DNA from: Thermoplasmata archaeon
GTDB taxonomy: Archaea; Thermoplasmatota; Thermoplasmata; Lutacidiplasmatales; UBA184
Length of the DNA: 34,633 bases
Assembly (NCBI GenBank): GCA_021821785.1
Contig: JAKACD010000013.1
Span: 1-34,633, forward strand
Direction: 5' to 3'
Shown here: one piece after another, positions 29,866 through 34,633 of the stretch
How the letters are laid out: each line of letters opens with the position of its first letter
Numbering within the stretch: the stretch's first letter is position 1
Position numbers and translations under genes: made by a program
The notes under the pieces: generated by a model
Told to the model about the DNA's origin: nothing
The model's input: only the letters and a program-made list of their open reading frames with translations
Database searches by the model: none

Positions 29866-31358
29866 GCCGCCGTTTCGCTGTCGATCTGGGCCTTCTGGAG
29901 CTTGGAGGAGAAGTCGACGAAGACGGTCTTGATCTCCGTGAACTCTTCGACCGCGGCGCTGCCCGCTTCGCGGCCCCCGTTGCCCGTGTTCTTCACGCCG
30001 CCGAACGGGAGCTGGACCTCGGCCCCGATCGTCGGCGCGTTGACGTAGGTGATCCCCGCCTCGAGGTCCTGGATCGCGCGGAAGGCGCGGTTCACGTCCC
30101 GCGTGTAGATCGACGAGGAGAGACCGTACTCCACATCGTTCGCCACGCGAACGGCCTCGTCGTAGCTCGCGACCTTGATCACGGACAGGACCGGGCCGAA
30201 GATCTCCTCCTTCGAGATCCGCGTCCCGTGCGGCGTCTCGAAGATCGTGGGCTCGAGGAAGAAGCCCCGGTCGTAGGCTCCGCCCGTCAGCTTGTGGCCG
30301 CCATAGCGGAGCTTCGCCTCCTTCTTGCCGAGCTCGATGTACTCGAGGATCTTCTGCTCCTGGTCCCGCGAGGCGACCGGGCCCATCCCGGTCGCGGGAT
30401 CGAGCGGATCCCCGACGGGGAACTTCTCGAGCCGCGCGGTCAGCATCCCGAGGAACTGGTCGTAGACCCGCTCGTGGACGATGAGGCGGCTCGTGGCCGT
30501 GCACCGCTGGCCCGAGGTCCCGAAGGCGCCGAAGAGGACCCCGTCGAGCGCGAGGGGTAGGTCGGCGTCCTCCATCAGGATCACGGGATTCTTCCCGCCG
30601 AGCTCGAGATGGACCATCTTGAGCCCCTGGGCGCCGCGGACGTAGACCTCCCGGCCCGTCGCGACCCCACCCGTGAACGAGACGGTCCGCACGCGGGGGT
30701 CGTCGATGAGCGCATTGCCGACCACGCCACCGGAACCGGTGACGAAGTTGAGGACCCCCGGGGGGACCCCGGCCGCCTCGTAGATCTTGACCACCTCGGC
30801 CCCGCAGCGGGCGGTGCCGGACGCCGGTTTGAAGACCACCGTGTTGCCGGTGACCAGGGCCGCGGCGATCTTCCAGTTCGGGATCGCGGTCGGGAAGTTC
30901 CACGGAGTGATGCAGGCCACCACGCCCTTCGGCTGGCGTACCGTGAGGCAGAACTTCGAGCGGAGCTCGCTCGGGACGGTCTCCCCGAAGAGACGACGTC
31001 CCTCCCCGGCCATGTACTCGATGAAGTCGATCGACTCCTGGACGTCGCCGCGACCCTCGCTGATGACCTTGCCCATCTCGCGGGTGACCGTGCGGCCGAG
31101 CTCTTCCTTCGCGAGCTTCATCCGGCGCGCGGCCTCCAAGAGGATCTCCCCGCGCTTCGGGGCCGGGGTCTCCTTCCAGCCCCGGAACGCCTTCGCGGCG
31201 GCGGCCACCGCCTCGGCCGCATCCGCCGCCGTGCCTGCCACGAACGATCCCACCGTCTCTCCGTTGGCGGGGTTCATGGTCGTGAACCGCTTCGCCCCGC
31301 GGGGCGTGACCCACTTTCCGCCGATGTAGAGTCCGAACTCCTCCGCCTTCGACGACAT
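29862..31358 (-). CDS. NAD(P)-dependent aldehyde dehydrogenase
   Basis: The product is 498 aa from the ATG at 31358; the extension to 31397 overlaps the TATA element. ALDH superfamily motifs are 'GVVACITPWNFPTAIPNWKIAAALVTGNTVVFKPAS' (cofactor binding, catalytic Asn), 'VSFTGGVATGREV', 'LELGGKNPVIL' (catalytic Glu), 'FGTSGQRCTATSRLIV' (catalytic Cys) and 'EIFGPVLSVIK'. It oxidises an aldehyde to an acid. The sequence resembles the succinate-semialdehyde, 2,5-dioxovalerate and glyceraldehyde dehydrogenase group, but the substrate cannot be fixed. It is divergent from serS and is followed by the overlapping coiled-coil gene. Confidence 0.92.
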   Translation of the reverse strand: MSSKAEEFGLYIGGKWVTPRGAKRFTTMNPANGETVGSFVAGTAADAAEAVAAAAKAFRGWKETPAPKRGEILLEAARRMKLAKEELGRTVTREMGKVISEGRGDVQESIDFIEYMAGEGRRLFGETVPSELRSKFCLTVRQPKGVVACITPWNFPTAIPNWKIAAALVTGNTVVFKPASGTARCGAEVVKIYEAAGVPPGVLNFVTGSGGVVGNALIDDPRVRTVSFTGGVATGREVYVRGAQGLKMVHLELGGKNPVILMEDADLPLALDGVLFGAFGTSGQRCTATSRLIVHERVYDQFLGMLTARLEKFPVGDPLDPATGMGPVASRDQEQKILEYIELGKKEAKLRYGGHKLTGGAYDRGFFLEPTIFETPHGTRISKEEIFGPVLSVIKVASYDEAVRVANDVEYGLSSSIYTRDVNRAFRAIQDLEAGITYVNAPTIGAEVQLPFGGVKNTGNGGREAGSAAVEEFTEIKTVFVDFSSKLQKAQIDSETAA

Positions 31359-31395
31359 CCCGTTCACACTCGCAGGGCGGACCACGGCCGGGCCC

Positions 31396-31404
31396 ACCTA
31401 AAGC
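31396..31404 (-). promoter_or_regulatory. TATA-like box of the aldehyde dehydrogenase gene
   Basis: The minus strand reads GCTTTAGGT, about 38-46 bases before the ATG at 31358. The divergent serS gene starts about 54 bases away on the other side. Confidence 0.45.
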
Positions 31405-31457
31405 GGTACTGGCTCCCGGGGCACAAGCATTTTCGGCGCGGACCCTTGGGGGGAGAG

Positions 31458-32750
31458 ATGATCGACCTCGAGCTGCTCCGCAAGGAGCCGGACCGGGTCC
31501 AGGAGAACCTCGGTCGACGGCGGCGGATGGAGTACCTCGATCTCTTCCGGTCCGCCCGCGAGAAGGACGGGGAGTGGCGGGCCCTGCTCGGCGAAGCGGA
31601 CGGCCTTCGCCGTCGCCGCAACCTCCTCAGCCAGGAGATCGCGAAGCTCCGGGGGAGCGGCACGCCTTCCGCCGAGCTCGAGGCCGAGGCCCGCACGCTG
31701 CCCGACCGATTGAAGGGCCTCGAGGAACGGGAGTCCGCGGTCCAGGCCGAGCGCGACACGCTCCTGCGACGGATCCCGAACCTGCTCGATGACTCGGTCC
31801 CGTTCGGCAAGGACGACAGCGAGAACGTCGTGGTCGCCACCTGGGGCACTCCCACGAACGCGCCCGAGGGACTCGGCCCCCACGGAGAGACGCTCGAACG
31901 GCTCGGCATGGCCGAGTTCGACCGGGCGCATCGGGTGAGCGGCGCGGGTTTCTACTACCTGAAGGGCGGGATCGTCCTTCTGGACCTGGCCCTCCAGCGC
32001 ATGGCCCTCGACCTGCTCGTCGAGCGCGGGTTCCTCCCCGTGGAGCCGCCCCTGTTCCTTCGGCGGGGCCCGTATGAGGATGTGACCGACCTCGGCGACT
32101 TCGAGCAGGTCATGTATCGGATCGATCAGGAGGACCTCTACCTCATCGCGACCAGCGAGCATCCGCTCGCCGCGCTCTACCGAGGGGAGATCCTCGACGA
32201 GGACTCCCTTCCGATCCGCCTCGCCGGGATCAGCCCCTGCTTCCGCAAGGAGATCGGTGGCCACGGGGTCGACCAGAAGGGGATATTCCGGGTCCATCAG
32301 TTCCAGAAGGTCGAGCAGTTCGTCTTCTGCCGGCCCGAGGACTCGCCGCGGATCCACGAGGAGCTCCGCGCGAACGCCGAGGAGATCTTCCGCCGCCTCA
32401 AGGTCCCGTACCGCGTAGTCAACGTCTGCACCGGCGATCTCGGGACCGTCGCGGCGAAGAAGTACGACATCGAAGCGTGGTTCCCCCGGCAGCGGGCGTA
32501 TCGCGAGGTCGTGAGCTGCTCGAACTGCACGGACTACCAGGCCCGCCGCCTCCGTATCCGCATGGGGAAGGCCGGCCGGCCCGGAAAGATGGTTCCGCAC
32601 ACTTTGAACTCCACCGCGGTGGCGACGTCCCGTGCGCTTGTCGTCCTCGTCGAACAGTACCAGCGGCCCGACGGCTCCATCGAGGTCCCCGAGGTCCTGC
32701 GCCCGTACCTGGGGGGGCGTACTACGCTGACGGCCGAGGCCCGGCCGTAG
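31458..32750 (+). CDS. serS: Seryl-tRNA synthetase
   Basis: The product is 430 aa from the ATG at 31458. GGGGGGAGAG directly before the ATG is a strong ribosome-binding site, and the ORF's upstream extension lies over the divergent ALDH gene. The N-terminal tRNA-binding long coiled coil covers about 1-110. The class II core has 'LIATSEHPLAALYRGE', motif 2 'PIRLAGISPCFRKEIG', 'GIFRVHQFQKVEQFVFC', 'VNVCTGDLGTVAAKKYDIEAWFP', 'YREVVSCSNCTDYQARRL' and motif 3 'HTLNSTAVATSRALVVLVEQYQ'. This is the common SerRS type, not the methanogen type. It charges tRNA-Ser in the cytosol. Confidence 0.97.
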   Translation: MIDLELLRKEPDRVQENLGRRRRMEYLDLFRSAREKDGEWRALLGEADGLRRRRNLLSQEIAKLRGSGTPSAELEAEARTLPDRLKGLEERESAVQAERDTLLRRIPNLLDDSVPFGKDDSENVVVATWGTPTNAPEGLGPHGETLERLGMAEFDRAHRVSGAGFYYLKGGIVLLDLALQRMALDLLVERGFLPVEPPLFLRRGPYEDVTDLGDFEQVMYRIDQEDLYLIATSEHPLAALYRGEILDEDSLPIRLAGISPCFRKEIGGHGVDQKGIFRVHQFQKVEQFVFCRPEDSPRIHEELRANAEEIFRRLKVPYRVVNVCTGDLGTVAAKKYDIEAWFPRQRAYREVVSCSNCTDYQARRLRIRMGKAGRPGKMVPHTLNSTAVATSRALVVLVEQYQRPDGSIEVPEVLRPYLGGRTTLTAEARP

Positions 32751-32810
32751 TGAACGTCCGGGTCCCGCCGACCGGCTACGGAGCCGTGCGGCTCGAGCCG
32801 GTCCGCCGGA

Positions 32811-32818
32811 CCTAAAGG
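32811..32818 (+). promoter_or_regulatory. TATA-like box of the Hef-like helicase gene
   Basis: CCTAAAGG lies about 35 bases before the ATG at 32850, in the 99-base gap after serS. Confidence 0.5.
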
Positions 32819-32849
32819 TGCGTCGCGGTCTTCGCCCCGGGGACCTTCC

Positions 32850-34577
32850 ATGAGCCACCAGCGTCTCCTCGACGAGTTCACCGGTGGAGGTCCCGTCGCA
32901 CCTCCGCCGGCCGCGCCCGCCGGGCGGCCCCGACCGCCGCCGCTCCCCGGTGTCTGGAGCGTCGAAGACGGGAACGTCCGCCACCCTCTCCTGCGGCCCC
33001 GGGAGATCCGAGCGTTGCCCTTCCAGCTCGATCTCGCCCGCATCGGTCTCGAGGAAGACCTCCTTGTCGTCCTCCCGACCGGGCTCGGGAAGACCGTAAT
33101 CGCCGCGCTCCTCGCCGCCGAACTCTTGCGGGCCCAGGAGGGTAAGGTCCTCTTCCTCGCGCCCACGCGGCCCCTCGTGCAACAGCACGCGGAGTCGTTC
33201 GCGCGCTGGCTCGTCCCCCTGCGCGTGGCCCGCTTCACCGGTACCGTGCGGCGTCCGGTACGGGAGGGTGCGTGGGACAGCGCCGACCTCGTGTTCGCGA
33301 CCCCCGAGATCGTGGCGAACGACCTCGAGGCCGGGCGGTACCGGCTGAACGACGTCGCCCTCCTCGTCTTCGACGAGGCGCATCATGCGGTGGGCAAGTA
33401 TGTCTACGTGCCGATCGCCGCCCGCTACCTCGCCGAGCGACCGAAGCGAGGACGGGTGCTCGCGCTCACCGCCTCCCCGGGCGGAAAAGACGAGCGGATC
33501 GAGGAGGTCGTGACCGCGCTCGGGGTTCGGCGGATCGAAGCCCGGACCCGGGAGGACGAGGGGGTCCGGGAGCATGTCCAGCCGATCGAGGTCGACTACC
33601 GGTGGGTCGACCTCCCGCCGGCGACCGCGCACATCCGTGACCTCGTCGGGGAAGCCTCCCGCGCGACCGCCCGGAAGCTCCAGAAGCTCGGCTTCCTCAG
33701 GAAGAAGCCGATCGCCTCGCTCTCCGTCAAGGACCTCATCGCGCTACGGGCCGAGATCTTCGCGCGGCCCGGGCCGATGGTGCGCCGGTTCGGTCCCCTG
33801 TTCCATCAGCTCGTGCTCCTGCACCTGCACCATGCCCAGGAGCGCCTCGAGACCCAGGGCCTCGCTCCGTTCCTCCAGTACTTCGACCGCCTCGAGGCGA
33901 AGGAGAAGCCGAGCCGAGGGGATCTCGCGGTCCTCAAGCTCCCGGAGGTCGTGGCCGCCCGTCGCGAGGCCGTCGAGTTCCTCCGCACGACCCGCGAGCC
34001 GTCCCACCCGAAGCTTGACGCGCTCGTCGAGCTCGTCCGGGAGACCCTCGCCGCCCCTCGGGACCACCCCTGCCGCATCCTCATCTTCGCCCAGTACCGG
34101 GACACGATCCAGACGATCCAGGAGGCGCTCGAGCTCCAGGAATGGAGCGTGGGCCGATTCGTCGGTCAGGCAACCCGGGACTCCAAGGACAAGGGAATGA
34201 GCCAGAAGGAACAGGCGCGGGTGCTCGACGGGTTCCGGCAGGGCCGCTTTCCGCTCCTGGTCGCGAGCAGCGTCGCGGAGGAGGGGCTTGACGTCCCCGA
34301 CGTGGACCTTGTCGTCTTCTTCGAGTCCGTGCCGAGCGAGATCCGCGCGATCCAGCGACGGGGACGCACCGGCCGCAGCTCGCTCGGCCGGGTCGTCGTG
34401 CTGCTCACCCGCGCTACCCGCGATGTCGCGTATCAGAAGGCCGAGGCCCGACGGGAGAAGGCGATGCGGCGGATCGTCCGACGGCTCTCGGCCGAAGCCC
34501 GGCAGCGGGCGACCCGACCGCGGACCCCGGACGGGGGCCCATCCGAGGGGTCGCCGCCGCCCGCCGGCGCATCTTAA
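32850..34577 (+). CDS. Hef/FANCM-like superfamily 2 DNA helicase without a nuclease domain
   Basis: The product is 575 aa. The helicase core has Q-region 'LPFQLDLARIGLEEDLLVVLPTGLGKT' (Walker A 76-82), motif Ia 'FLAPTRPLVQQH', DEAH (175-178) and motif III 'ALTASPGG'. A helical insert of about 200 residues follows, as in Hef/FANCM. The C-terminal lobe has 'RILIFAQYRDTIQTI', 'FVGQATRDSKDKGMSQKEQARVLDGFRQGRFPLLVASSVAEEGLDVPDVDLVVFFESV' and motif VI 'QRRGRTGR'. It probably remodels stalled replication forks. Euryarchaeal Hef usually continues into an XPF-type nuclease and HhH domain, but this one stops after a basic tail. The N-terminus MSHQRLLDEF is PIP-box-like. Confidence 0.88.
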   Translation: MSHQRLLDEFTGGGPVAPPPAAPAGRPRPPPLPGVWSVEDGNVRHPLLRPREIRALPFQLDLARIGLEEDLLVVLPTGLGKTVIAALLAAELLRAQEGKVLFLAPTRPLVQQHAESFARWLVPLRVARFTGTVRRPVREGAWDSADLVFATPEIVANDLEAGRYRLNDVALLVFDEAHHAVGKYVYVPIAARYLAERPKRGRVLALTASPGGKDERIEEVVTALGVRRIEARTREDEGVREHVQPIEVDYRWVDLPPATAHIRDLVGEASRATARKLQKLGFLRKKPIASLSVKDLIALRAEIFARPGPMVRRFGPLFHQLVLLHLHHAQERLETQGLAPFLQYFDRLEAKEKPSRGDLAVLKLPEVVAARREAVEFLRTTREPSHPKLDALVELVRETLAAPRDHPCRILIFAQYRDTIQTIQEALELQEWSVGRFVGQATRDSKDKGMSQKEQARVLDGFRQGRFPLLVASSVAEEGLDVPDVDLVVFFESVPSEIRAIQRRGRTGRSSLGRVVVLLTRATRDVAYQKAEARREKAMRRIVRRLSAEARQRATRPRTPDGGPSEGSPPPAGAS

Positions 34578-34620
34578 ACCTTCGCCGAGGGCGTGCGACG
34601 CTGCGACTCGGTCACGGAAG

Positions 34621-34628
34621 CTAAATAA
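34621..34628 (+). promoter_or_regulatory. TATA-like box of a gene beyond the window
   Basis: CTAAATAA, at the very end of the window, is a near-consensus box A. It presumably serves a plus-strand gene or tRNA just downstream. Confidence 0.4.
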
Positions 34629-34633
34629 CCGGC

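Noticed and set aside
30609-31457. Upstream extension of serS
   Set aside because: It lies opposite the aldehyde dehydrogenase; the ribosome-binding site and SerRS N-terminus place the start at 31458.
1-34633. CRISPR arrays, insertion sequences, toxin-antitoxin pairs, prophage or defence genes
   Set aside because: No regularly spaced repeats, transposase motifs, integrase or defence-type domains were seen. The window is essentially core chromosome.

Overview
The window is about 34.6 kb of very GC-rich, tightly packed chromosomal DNA from an archaeon. Archaeal markers are an archaeal-type AdoMet synthetase, aIF1/SUI1, an Nre repair protein, an Orc1/Cdc6 initiator, archaeal Elp3, isopentenyl phosphate kinase with type 2 IPP isomerase, and a Hef/FANCM-type helicase. 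The two complete tRNA genes do not encode CCA, and many genes have TATA-like boxes about 26-40 bases before the start codon. Hef and the surface protein's repeated 'GLPSGTxW' modules suggest a euryarchaeal, probably Thermoplasmatota-like, high-GC lineage. That placement is inference. No phage, insertion sequence, CRISPR array or defence island was recognised.

Layout. 1-5.3 kb: 3' end of a tRNA, a large PKD-domain surface protein, then (minus strand) a marR-MFS exporter pair whose promoter carries a perfect palindrome. 5.3-10.3 kb: a VOC protein, a flippase-like membrane protein, and an ABC exporter operon (ATPase plus two permeases). 10.4-13.2 kb: aIF1, a two-domain sulfurtransferase, a GcvH-like/TusA-like fusion that lacks the lipoyl lysine, a tiny Cys-rich protein and an SRPBCC protein. 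13.2-16.5 kb: a nested inverted repeat, a decayed ABC-ATPase fragment, a HpcH/HpaI aldolase, a ZnuBC-like metal transporter and tRNA-Ala(UGC). 16.5-21.7 kb: a swivel-domain/NUDIX fusion, a luciferase-like oxidoreductase, an MBL-fold hydrolase, tRNA-Pro(CGG), Nre and a membrane-anchored double zinc ribbon protein. 21.7-28.0 kb (minus strand): a tRNA methylthiotransferase with metK, then elp3, IPP isomerase, isopentenyl phosphate kinase and a two-helix membrane protein in an overlapping chain. 28.0-34.6 kb: a possible origin region, orc1/cdc6, a coiled-coil protein overlapping an aldehyde dehydrogenase, serS and a Hef-like helicase without a nuclease domain.

How the genes fit together. The 26-28 kb operon joins the last steps of an IPK-type mevalonate route to a tRNA wobble-modification enzyme. 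MetK supplies AdoMet to the neighbouring radical-SAM enzymes. Orc1, Nre and Hef each carry a terminal QxxLxx(F/W) peptide that could bind PCNA. The least ordinary observations are the GcvH-TusA fusion beside a rhodanese, the NUDIX protein with an apparently inactive PEP-utiliser-like swivel domain, the decayed metal-transporter ATPase copy, and the CGAAC repeats upstream of orc1. Calls were made by reading motifs; no database search was run.
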